Assembly: GCA_003576705.1 (NCBI GenBank)
Contig: QOZS01000006.1
Coordinates: 1-64,000 of the forward strand
Source: Desertibaculum subflavum
GTDB lineage: Bacteria; Pseudomonadota; Alphaproteobacteria; Ferrovibrionales; Ferrovibrionaceae
Direction of reading: 5' to 3'
Length of the DNA: 64,000 bases
In this document: piece after piece, positions 18,868 through 29,437 of the stretch
How positions within the stretch are numbered: the first letter of the stretch is position 1
Layout: every line of letters begins with the position of its first letter
Translations under genes and position numbers: made by a program
Notes under the pieces: generated by a model
The model's input: the letters and a program-made list of their open reading frames with translations, nothing else
What the model was told of the DNA's origin: nothing
The model's database searches: none

Positions 18868-19229
18868 GAGCCTGCGTCGGTCGGATGCTGCGCGGCTTCG
18901 CCTTCGCGGCCTGCCTCACCAGTTTCGCCGCCGCTGCGGCGGAATTCGTGCCGGGCGTCGACGACCTGCCGCTGATGCCCGGCCTCGAGGCCAATGCGGC
19001 GGCCTCGACCGCCTTCGAGACGCCAACCGGCCGCATCGTCGAAGCGGAGGCGCAGGGCAGGGGCGTGAGCGAGGCCGAGGTCCGCCGCTTCTATGCCGGC
19101 ACCCTGCCGGCGCTCGGCTGGAAGCGCGTGGACGACCGCCGCTACGATCGCGCCGGCGAGCGGTTGAGCCTCGGCTTTGCGCAGCGGCAAGGCCAACTTG
19201 TGGTGCGTTTCGACATCCGCCCGCGCTGA
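18864..19229 (+). CDS. Exported protein of unknown function
   Basis: About 121 residues. An N-terminal Arg-containing segment and a hydrophobic stretch (FAFAACLTSFAAAAA) look like a signal peptide, so the mature protein is probably periplasmic. The mature part has an acidic, Ala-rich sequence with the pattern VSEAEVRRFYAGTLPALGWKR and ends in a segment likely to form beta strands. I do not recognise the family. The GTG at 18864 was chosen because it overlaps the stop of a short leader ORF; an in-frame ATG at 18885 is the alternative. It lies just upstream of the enoyl-CoA hydratase, which has its own promoter overlapping the end of this gene. Confidence 0.65.
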   Translation: MRACVGRMLRGFAFAACLTSFAAAAAEFVPGVDDLPLMPGLEANAAASTAFETPTGRIVEAEAQGRGVSEAEVRRFYAGTLPALGWKRVDDRRYDRAGERLSLGFAQRQGQLVVRFDIRPR

Positions 19230-19238
19230 GTCTATAAG
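19210..19238 (+). promoter_or_regulatory. Sigma-70 promoter for the enoyl-CoA hydratase gene
   Basis: TCGACA - 17 bases - TATAAG. The -35 box has one mismatch to TTGACA and the -10 box one to TATAAT, with ideal spacing. It overlaps the end of the preceding gene; the predicted start is about 25 bases before the hydratase ATG. Confidence 0.65.
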
Positions 19239-19270
19239 CGCGGCGCGCGCCCGTCGGAGGAGGAGATGCC

Positions 19271-20047
19271 ATGACCTACCAGAACATCATCGTCGAGACC
19301 CGCGGTGCCGTCGGTCTGATCCGCCTCAACCGGCCGCAGGCGCTCAACGCGCTGAACGCGCAGCTGATGGACGAGGTGAGCGCGGCGGTCGATGCCTTCG
19401 AGGCCGACGATGCGATCGGCTGCCTCGTGGTCACCGGCAGCGATAAGGCCTTCGCCGCCGGCGCCGACATCAAGGAGATGCAGTCCAAGACCTACATGGA
19501 CGTCTACAAGGAGGATTTCATCACTCGCAATTGGGAGCGGGTGGCGCGCTGCCGCAAGCCGGTGATCGCCGCGGTGGCGGGCTACGCGCTCGGCGGCGGC
19601 TGCGAGCTGGCGATGATGTGCGACTTCATCCTCGCCGCCGACAACGCCAAGTTCGGCCAGCCGGAAATCAATCTCGGTACCATCCCCGGCGCCGGCGGCA
19701 CTCAGCGCCTCACCCGTTTCGTCGGCAAGTCGAAGGCGATGGAGATGTGTCTCACCGCGCGGATGATGGATGCGGAGGAGGCGGAGCGTTCCGGCCTCGT
19801 CAGCCGCATCGTGCCGAAGGACCAGCTGCTCGACGAGGCGCTCAAGGTGGCGACCAAGATCGCCGAGCTGTCGCGCCCCGCGGTGATGATCGCCAAGGAA
19901 TCCGTCAATCGCGCCTACGAGACGACCCTGGCGGAGGGCGTCAGGTTCGAGCGGCGCATCTTCCATTCCACCTTCTCGACCCTGGACCAGAAGGAAGGCA
20001 TGCAGGCCTTCATCGACAAGCGGAAGCCGAATTTCCAGCACAAATAG
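19271..20047 (+). CDS. Enoyl-CoA hydratase
   Basis: A 258-residue crotonase-fold enzyme. The oxyanion-hole motif [11 protein letters not shown] lies near residue 60 and the second block [13 protein letters not shown] near 110. The two catalytic glutamates occur around these motifs and in [19 protein letters not shown]. It hydrates trans-2-enoyl-CoA in beta-oxidation. The length and motifs match the short-chain hydratase of beta-oxidation (human ECHS1-like). A strong GGAGGAGG ribosome binding site precedes the ATG. It lies upstream of rpsT, but rpsT has its own promoter. Confidence 0.95.
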   Translation: MTYQNIIVETRGAVGLIRLNRPQALNALNAQLMDEVSAAVDAFEADDAIGCLVVTGSDKAFAAGADIKEMQSKTYMDVYKEDFITRNWERVARCRKPVIAAVAGYALGGGCELAMMCDFILAADNAKFGQPEINLGTIPGAGGTQRLTRFVGKSKAMEMCLTARMMDAEEAERSGLVSRIVPKDQLLDEALKVATKIAELSRPAVMIAKESVNRAYETTLAEGVRFERRIFHSTFSTLDQKEGMQAFIDKRKPNFQHK

Positions 20048-20109
20048 CCCGGAAATCCGCCCGGAATCCGCTTATCCGACAGGCTGTTAACGATATCGCG
20101 CCGGGCGCG

Positions 20110-20138
20110 TTGACGGGCCGGGACCGCATCGCTATAAG
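20110..20138 (+). promoter_or_regulatory. Sigma-70 promoter for rpsT
   Basis: TTGACG - 17 bases - TATAAG, one mismatch in each hexamer and ideal spacing. Transcription would start near 20145, about 30 bases before the rpsT ATG. Confidence 0.75.
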
Positions 20139-20174
20139 CCCCGCTTCCTACGGAATTCCGGATCGATCCAGGCC

Positions 20175-20447
20175 ATGGCAAACCACAAGTCCGCCGAGAA
20201 GCGCGCGCGTCAGACCGAGAAGCGCACCGAGCGCAACCGCGCGCGCCGTTCCCGTCTTCGCACCTTCGTCAAGAAGGTCGAGCTCGCCATCGAGGGCGGC
20301 GATGCCGGCGCGGCGGAGACGGCGCTGAAGGCGGCGCAGCCCGAGCTCGCGCGCGGCGTCAGCAAGGGCGTCATCCATCGCAACACGGCGTCGCGTAAAC
20401 TGTCGCGTCTCACCCTGAAGGTGAACGCGATGCGCACGGCGTCGTAA
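20175..20447 (+). CDS. rpsT: 30S ribosomal protein S20
   Basis: A 90-residue, strongly basic protein that starts [12 protein letters not shown] and contains [11 protein letters not shown] and [15 protein letters not shown], the standard S20 sequence. It binds 16S rRNA early in small-subunit assembly. Single-gene unit with its own promoter upstream and a strong intrinsic terminator 28 bases downstream. The rpsT position shortly before dnaA is common in alphaproteobacteria. Confidence 0.98.
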   Translation: MANHKSAEKRARQTEKRTERNRARRSRLRTFVKKVELAIEGGDAGAAETALKAAQPELARGVSKGVIHRNTASRKLSRLTLKVNAMRTAS

Positions 20448-20474
20448 GCCGCATCGCGCATTTCGGATCGGCTG

Positions 20475-20509
20475 GGGCCGCGCGGCAACGCGCGGCCCTT
20501 ATCTTTTCA
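20475..20509 (+). terminator. Rho-independent terminator of rpsT
   Basis: A perfect 10-base-pair stem (GGGCCGCGCG / CGCGCGGCCC) closed by a GCAA tetraloop and followed by TTATCTTTT. Confidence 0.9.
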
Positions 20510-20961
20510 TCCGGCTTCGCTTCCTCGACATCGCATCGAAGCGTGAGCGCCGACATCGCATCGCGCGAACTCGCGCTGCGCGATCGCACGCAGCGAAGGC
20601 GACGAAACATTGCGACGAGTCTGTGTCGTTTTCGTCACGATCGTCATCCGTGATTCGGAATCCGCAGAACTCCGCGATTCGCGATGCTTGCAGCCCAACA
20701 GCCCCTTCGCTACGCTTCCTTCATCGACATCGTCGAACGGGGCTGGCCCCAAGCATTCTTGCAGCGATGTGATGAACGACGCGGGCGGTCGAACAGACTC
20801 TCGCGATTGCAAAGTGCGTGCTGAGTTGCGGAGCTAACAACGATGGCTGGTCGCAGTCGGTCAGTGTGGTGCTCCGGGGTTGTCGTGGTGGGAGACACGA
20901 TGACAAATTTCCGGGGGCGCCGCGGAAGGCAGAACCGACGCGATGGGGGAGGTGTTACGCA
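20510..20961. other. Intergenic region upstream of the rhodanese-dnaA pair
   Basis: About 450 bases without a convincing gene; short open frames here have no ribosome binding site or family resemblance. It contains five GANTC sites between 20617 and 20800, four of them within 64 bases, and a direct repeat of GACATCGCATCG at 20527 and 20552. No cluster of DnaA boxes was seen, so an origin cannot be claimed. A GGGGGAGG ribosome binding site ends the region. Confidence 0.5.
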
Positions 20962-21396
20962 ATGAGCTCTCCACCAAATGCGGGCTATGCGGGCGACGTT
21001 GGCGTCGCCGACGCGATGAAGGCATTGACCGACGAGCCCAAGGCGGTGCTGGTCGATGTCCGGTCGCAGCCGGAATGGACCTTTGTCGGGCTTCCCGATC
21101 TGAACGCGATCGGCAAGCGTCCGCTCTGCATCGAATGGCAGGTGTTTCCGGGCATGGCGGCAAACTCGAATTTCCTGTCGCAGCTCGCCGATGCGGTGCC
21201 GGAGCGCGACGCACCCGTCTATTTCCTGTGCCGCAGCGGCGCTCGGTCGCGCGCCGCCGCCATTGCCGCCACCACGGCCGGGTTTGCCCGCGCCTACAAC
21301 ATCGCCGGCGGATTTGAGGGCGATCTCGACGACCGAGGCCACCGAGGTAGTCGGACCGGTTGGAAAGCAGCCGGTCTTCCCTGGCGCCAGAGCTGA
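20962..21396 (+). CDS. Rhodanese-like domain protein
   Basis: A 144-residue single-domain rhodanese. The first strand/loop is AVLVDVRSQPEW and the active-site loop is CRSGARSR, with the catalytic cysteine around residue 90. A six-residue loop after the cysteine suits sulfurtransferase (persulfide) activity rather than phosphatase activity. No signal peptide is visible, so it is cytoplasmic. The stop lies 30 bases before dnaA and no terminator intervenes, so dnaA is probably cotranscribed from a promoter upstream of this gene. A strong GGGGGAGG ribosome binding site marks the ATG at 20962; a longer frame from 20818 lacks one. Confidence 0.88.
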   Translation: MSSPPNAGYAGDVGVADAMKALTDEPKAVLVDVRSQPEWTFVGLPDLNAIGKRPLCIEWQVFPGMAANSNFLSQLADAVPERDAPVYFLCRSGARSRAAAIAATTAGFARAYNIAGGFEGDLDDRGHRGSRTGWKAAGLPWRQS

Positions 21397-21426
21397 CGCG
21401 CTTTCGGCAGCCGGGGGAATTCGGGA

Positions 21427-22854
21427 ATGTCGAGCGACACGACAGGACGGTCGGCCATGATGATGCTGAACGAGGAATGGGACCGCGTGCGCGCGCGTCT
21501 GCGCGCCCAGACCGGCGATGCGGCGTTCAACAGCTGGCTCAAGCCGCTGGCCCTGCACGACCAGGACGTGGTGGCGGATGCCGTGGTGCTGTCCACCACC
21601 ACGCCGTTCATGCGCGACTGGGTGACCACCCACTACCTGACCAAGATCCGCGACCTGTGGCGGACCGAGCGTCCCGCGGTGCGTGATGTCCGGGTGGTCG
21701 TGCGCGCGGCCGCCCGGCCGCCCGGCCCCAACCCGGCGGCGAACGCGCCGGCCGAGCTGCCGGCGCCGGTGGAGAAGACCGTCCCCGCCGCGCCGATGCG
21801 CGCGCAGCCGTTCGACGAGTTCGACCGCGCGCTCTCGGCGCCGTTCGATCCGCGTTTCACCTTCGAGAACTTCATCGTCGGCCGGCCGAACGAGCTCGCC
21901 TATGCCGCGGCCCGCCGGGTCGCCGAGGCGGCCTCGGTCGAGTTCAACCCGCTCTACCTCTATGGCGGCGTCGGCCTCGGCAAGACGCATCTCTTGCACG
22001 CCATCGCGCTGCATATCCGTGCCCGCGATCCGAAGCGCCGCGTCGTCTATCTCTCCGCCGAGCGCTTCATGCACGAATTCATCCGCGCGCTGCGCTTCAA
22101 GGACACCATGGCGTTCAAGGAGCAGCTCCGCTCGGTCGACGTGCTGATGGTGGACGACGTGCAGTTCATCGCCGGCAAGGAGACGACGCAGGAGGAGTTC
22201 TTCCACACCTTCAACGCCTTGATCGATCACAACCGGCAGATCGTGCTGTCGGGCGACCGCTCGCCGGCGGATCTCGACAAGATCGAGGACCGGCTGAAAT
22301 CCCGCCTCGGCTGGGGCCTCGTCGCCGATATCCACCCGACCGATTACGAGCTGCGCCTCGGCATCCTGCAGGCCAAGGCCGAGCGCGTCGCCGCCAGCGT
22401 GCCGCCGAAGGTGATGGAGTTCCTGGCCTATCGCATCTCCTCCAACGTGCGCGAGCTGGAAGGCGCGCTGAACCGCCTGCTCGCCTATCAGAGCCTGGTC
22501 GGCCGGCCGATCACCTTGGAATCCGCGCAGGACGTGCTGCAGGACCTGCTGCGCTCCAACGACCGGCGGATCACCATCGAGGAGATCCAGAAGAAGGTCG
22601 CGGCGCATTACAGCATCAAGTTGAACGACATGGTCTCGCATCGCCGGGCGCGCGAGGTGGCCCGCCCCCGGCAGATCGCCATGTACCTCGCCAAGCAGCT
22701 GACTTCGCGCAGCCTGCCGGAGATCGGAAGGCGGTTCGGGGATCGCGACCACACCACCGTCTTGCACGCGGTGCGACGGATCGAGGAACTGCGCTCGACC
22801 GACGCCACCTTCGCCGAAGACCTCGACTTGCTGCGGCGCCAGCTCGAATCCTGA
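21427..22854 (+). CDS. dnaA: Chromosomal replication initiator protein DnaA
   Basis: A 475-residue DnaA. Domain I (about residues 10-85) starts NEEWDRVRARLRAQ. A Pro/Ala-rich domain II follows. The AAA+ domain has Walker A GGVGLGKTHLLHA and Walker B VLMVDDVQFIAGK. The C-terminal DNA-binding domain has HRRAREVARPRQIAMYLAK and the signature GDRDHTTVLHAVRRIEEL. ATP-DnaA melts the origin and also acts as a transcription factor. An alternative start 30 bases downstream (ATGATGATG) is possible. It follows the rhodanese gene closely and precedes dnaN. Confidence 0.98.
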   Translation: MSSDTTGRSAMMMLNEEWDRVRARLRAQTGDAAFNSWLKPLALHDQDVVADAVVLSTTTPFMRDWVTTHYLTKIRDLWRTERPAVRDVRVVVRAAARPPGPNPAANAPAELPAPVEKTVPAAPMRAQPFDEFDRALSAPFDPRFTFENFIVGRPNELAYAAARRVAEAASVEFNPLYLYGGVGLGKTHLLHAIALHIRARDPKRRVVYLSAERFMHEFIRALRFKDTMAFKEQLRSVDVLMVDDVQFIAGKETTQEEFFHTFNALIDHNRQIVLSGDRSPADLDKIEDRLKSRLGWGLVADIHPTDYELRLGILQAKAERVAASVPPKVMEFLAYRISSNVRELEGALNRLLAYQSLVGRPITLESAQDVLQDLLRSNDRRITIEEIQKKVAAHYSIKLNDMVSHRRAREVARPRQIAMYLAKQLTSRSLPEIGRRFGDRDHTTVLHAVRRIEELRSTDATFAEDLDLLRRQLES

Positions 22855-22900
22855 GGCGGAATCCGGCGGCTCGAGCACCCATGTCAACCGCATTGGGCGC

Positions 22901-22931
22901 TTGAGCCTTTTCCCCTTTGTTCTGCTATAGT
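22901..22931 (+). promoter_or_regulatory. Likely promoter for dnaN
   Basis: TTGAGC - 19 bases - TATAGT in an unusually pyrimidine-rich stretch. The spacing is longer than ideal, so strength is uncertain. It lies about 90 bases before the dnaN ATG. Confidence 0.45.
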
Positions 22932-23020
22932 TTCCTCCCGTCCTGCGGTGCCGCCCGATTCTTCGCGGGTAGCTCCAAAGGCGGGTTTTTCAACCGCCGA
23001 TCCAGCCGAATTCGGGGCCC

Positions 23021-24142
23021 ATGAAGCTCAGCATCGAACGGGTCGCGCTGCTTACGGCGCTTGCGCATGTGCAGAGCGTGGTCGAGCGGCGCAACACCAT
23101 CCCGATCCTCTCCAACGTGCATCTCGACGCGGCCGATGGCGCGCTCGCGCTGACCGCGACGGATCTCGACATCGCCATCGTCGAGAAGGTGCCGGCCAAG
23201 GCGTCGCGCGCCGGGGCGACGACGGTGCCGGCGCATACGCTCTACGACATCGTGCGCAAGCTGCCCGACGGCGCCGAGATCGAGCTCGCGCAGAAGCCGG
23301 GCGACACGCGGCTGCAGTTGCGCGCCGGGCGCTCGGAATTCACCCTCGCCTGCCTGCCGAAGGAGGATTTCCCGGTCATGGCGGCGGGTGACCTGCCGGC
23401 TAAATTCAATATCTCCGCGGCCGATCTGCGCCGCCTGATCGACAAGACGCGCTTCGCCATCTCCACCGAGGAGACGCGCTACTACCTGAACGGCATCTAT
23501 CTGCACGCGGCGCAGTCGGCCGGCGTGCCGGTGCTGCGCGCGGTGGCGACCGACGGCCATCGCCTGGCGCGGGTCGAGACGCCGCTGCCCGATGGCGCCG
23601 CCGCCATGCCGGGCGTCATCGTGCCGCGCAAGACGGTGAACGAGCTGCGCAAGCTGATCGACGGCGTCGACGGCGATGTCGAGGTGGCGCTGTCCGACAC
23701 CAAGATCCGCTTCGCCGTCGACGAGGCTTCGCTCACCTCCAAGCTGATCGACGGCCAGTTCCCGGATTACGAGCGCGTCATCCCGCCGGACAATCCGCGC
23801 GCGCTCGCCATCACGGCCTCCGACCTCGCCCAGGCGGTGGACCGCGTCTCGACGATTTCCAGCGAGCGGAGCCGCGCGGTGAAGCTCGCCCTCGACAAGG
23901 ACCGCCTTCTGGTCTCCGCCACCTCGCCCGAGAACGGCACCGCGGTGGAGGAGCTGACCGCCGCCTATAACGAGGGCGCGCTGGAGATCGGCTTCAACTC
24001 GCGCTACCTGCTCGACATCATGGACCAGGTCGAGAAGGGCGGCGAGGCGCGCTTCGCGCTCAAGGATTCCGGCTCGCCCACCGTGGTGCGCGATGCCAGC
24101 GACGAAGGCGCGCTGTTCGTCATCATGCCGATGCGGGTCTGA
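23021..24142 (+). CDS. dnaN: DNA polymerase III beta subunit (sliding clamp)
   Basis: A 373-residue protein of standard clamp length. It has MKLSIERVALLTALAHVQSVVERRNTIPIL at the start of domain I (shown here only as a family landmark: ERRNTIPIL), FAISTEETRYYLNGIYLH in domain II, ATDGHRLA, and the C-terminal FVIMPMRV. The three-domain dimer encircles DNA and tethers polymerase and repair enzymes. Between dnaA and recF; a promoter-like sequence precedes it. Confidence 0.98.
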   Translation: MKLSIERVALLTALAHVQSVVERRNTIPILSNVHLDAADGALALTATDLDIAIVEKVPAKASRAGATTVPAHTLYDIVRKLPDGAEIELAQKPGDTRLQLRAGRSEFTLACLPKEDFPVMAAGDLPAKFNISAADLRRLIDKTRFAISTEETRYYLNGIYLHAAQSAGVPVLRAVATDGHRLARVETPLPDGAAAMPGVIVPRKTVNELRKLIDGVDGDVEVALSDTKIRFAVDEASLTSKLIDGQFPDYERVIPPDNPRALAITASDLAQAVDRVSTISSERSRAVKLALDKDRLLVSATSPENGTAVEELTAAYNEGALEIGFNSRYLLDIMDQVEKGGEARFALKDSGSPTVVRDASDEGALFVIMPMRV

Positions 24143-24171
24143 CCCGGCTGAATCGTGATTACCGCTGCTGA

Positions 24172-27765
<3,594 letters not shown>

Positions 27766-27767
27766 GC

Positions 27768-28022
27768 ATGGCAGAAGCACCGAAAAGCCGGATCGGAGCA
27801 CTAGATATTGCGCAGCTGATCTCTGATCGAATCGGCTCCTACGTCCATATGGAGTTTTTCGAATTCTTAGTAGCGGAGGGCGACACCGTTCGCTGCTGGT
27901 ATATGAACGGGGGTGGCTCTGGCCCGTCGTTTGAGGTCAACCTCAAACACACCGATCAAGGTTGGGTGCTGGACCTCAAGGAACATCCTCCGGGGACGGA
28001 GCAGACTATCGAAACCCCTTAA
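27768..28022 (+). CDS. Small protein of unknown function
   Basis: An 84-residue protein whose ATG lies two bases after the gyrB stop, so it is probably translated with gyrB. It has the pattern SYVHMEFFEFLVAEGDTVRCWYM followed by a Gly/Ser turn and FEVNLKH; it looks like a small alpha/beta domain with no signal peptide or membrane segment. I do not recognise the family. Base composition is clearly poorer in G+C than gyrB, with codons such as TTT, TTA, CTA and GTA that are rare nearby. It could be an acquired gene that reads through from gyrB. Confidence 0.6.
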   Translation: MAEAPKSRIGALDIAQLISDRIGSYVHMEFFEFLVAEGDTVRCWYMNGGGSGPSFEVNLKHTDQGWVLDLKEHPPGTEQTIETP

Positions 28023-28065
28023 GGTGTTCTGGCTGTTGTCGGCGCGAACCTTGGTCGGCAATGTC

Positions 28066-28284
28066 TCAGCCCGCGACCTCTTCCGTCTCCACGATCCAGT
28101 ACTTGGCCGTGCAGATATCGAGCGTGCGCGCGGCGATGTCGCGCCAGGCCACGTGAGCTTCGTCATAGCTGCGGAACGGGCCGAGCTCGACCGGCGCCTG
28201 GCCCGGCTCCAGCCTGGTGAAGGACATATCCGTGTAGATGCCGCCTTTGACGTGGAACACCTGAAACCTCCGTTCCGACGTCAA
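28066..28284 (-). CDS. DUF4170-type small protein
   Basis: A 72-residue protein with IYTDMSFTRLEPG, ELGPFRSYDEAHVAW and a closing KYWIVE motif. This pattern (glycine-tyrosine-threonine start, GPF-x-SY-x-EA, YxIVE end) matches what I know of the alphaproteobacterial DUF4170 family, whose function is undescribed. It is likely cytoplasmic. It faces the small gene after gyrB and lies upstream of nothing obvious; nrdB on the same strand is downstream of it in the leftward sense only beyond this gene's start. Confidence 0.75.
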   Translation of the reverse strand: MTSERRFQVFHVKGGIYTDMSFTRLEPGQAPVELGPFRSYDEAHVAWRDIAARTLDICTAKYWIVETEEVAG

Positions 28285-28324
28285 ATCGCATAGCAGCCGG
28301 GGGTTGCCGAAAAATTGACGCGGT

Positions 28325-29437
28325 TCAGGCCGTATGCCGCGCCGCCCCCTCCCGCTTGTCGAACAGGGCCCAGACGCCCTCCTCGCCGTCCCAGGAGCCG
28401 CGTGTGGCCGCTTTGGAATATTCGGTAGCGCGCTGCTCGAAGAAATTGGCGTGCTCGACCCCGTTCAGGATCTCGACCAGCCAGGGCAGGGGGTGCGGTT
28501 TCAGCTGCTTGTAGCCGGCCTCGGTCTCGGCGAACCAGCCGAAGACCGGCGGCAGCTTCAGCTGGGTCAGCCGCCAATCGGCGATGTAGCGCACATAGGC
28601 GCGGATCTCCTCCGCCTTCATGCCCTCGATCTTGCCGATGCCGAAGGCGAGGTCGATGAACTTCTCCTCCAGCCCCACCATGGTCTTGGCGACGTCGACG
28701 ATGTCGTCGCGCACCGCCGATGTCACCGCGCCGGTCTCGCGGTTCCACTGGTGATACAGCCGGATAATGCCCTCGCAATGCAGGCTCTCGTCGCGCACCG
28801 ACCAGGAGACGATCTGGCCCATGCCGTTCATCTTGTTGTGCCGCGGGAAGTTGAGCAGCATCGCGAAGGAGGCGAACAGCGACATGCCCTCGGTGAAGGC
28901 GCCGAACATCGCGAGCGTGCGCGCCACATCGGCGACGCTGCCGACACCGAAGCTGTGCATGTAGTCGGCCTTGGCCCGCATTTCGGCATAGTCGCGGAAC
29001 GCTTCGAATTCCGCCTTCGGCATGCCGAGCGTCTTCAAGAGCAGCGCATAGGCGTCGATATGCACCGTCTCCATGTTGGAGAAGGCGGCCATCATCATCT
29101 GCACTTCCAGCGGCTGGAAGATCGGGATGTAGCGCTTCAGGTAATTGTCGCCGACCTCGACATCGGACTGGGTGAAGAAGCGGAAGATCTGGGTCAGCAG
29201 CCGGCGCTCGGAATCGGTCACCCGGTCCGACGCCCAGTCCTTGATGTCGCCGCCGAGCGGCACTTCCTCGCCCATCCAATGGGTCTGCTGCTGGCGCTTC
29301 CAGAACTCGTAGGCCCAGGGGTAGCGCTCGATATCGTAGGTGCCGGTCGCCTGCAGCAGGCCGACCTTGCCGGTGCCGATCAGGCTTTTCGGGTCGATGG
29401 TGGAGAGGTCGATGCCGCGCAGGCTGATCACTGACAT
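28325..29437 (-). CDS. nrdB: Ribonucleoside-diphosphate reductase, beta subunit
   Basis: A 370-residue class I R2 protein. Its metal site includes SNMETVHIDAYALLL, where the glutamate, histidine and, four residues on, the radical tyrosine are all in place, and RDESLHCEG in the second half. It generates the tyrosyl radical passed to NrdA. The ATG at 29437 was chosen because GAGGAG lies eight bases upstream; an upstream GTG at 29446 is too close to that site. It overlaps the end of nrdA by 10 bases, so the two are coupled and share the riboswitch-controlled transcript. Confidence 0.96.
   Translation of the reverse strand: MSVISLRGIDLSTIDPKSLIGTGKVGLLQATGTYDIERYPWAYEFWKRQQQTHWMGEEVPLGGDIKDWASDRVTDSERRLLTQIFRFFTQSDVEVGDNYLKRYIPIFQPLEVQMMMAAFSNMETVHIDAYALLLKTLGMPKAEFEAFRDYAEMRAKADYMHSFGVGSVADVARTLAMFGAFTEGMSLFASFAMLLNFPRHNKMNGMGQIVSWSVRDESLHCEGIIRLYHQWNRETGAVTSAVRDDIVDVAKTMVGLEEKFIDLAFGIGKIEGMKAEEIRAYVRYIADWRLTQLKLPPVFGWFAETEAGYKQLKPHPLPWLVEILNGVEHANFFEQRATEYSKAATRGSWDGEEGVWALFDKREGAARHTA

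Noticed and set aside
20510..20961. Possible replication origin next to dnaA
   Set aside because: No cluster of TTATCCACA-type DnaA boxes or A+T-rich unwinding region was seen. A GC-skew plot and origin mapping would be needed.
20710..22893. Long minus-strand open frame (727 codons) opposite the rhodanese and dnaA genes
   Set aside because: Antisense shadow; no ribosome binding site, no family similarity.
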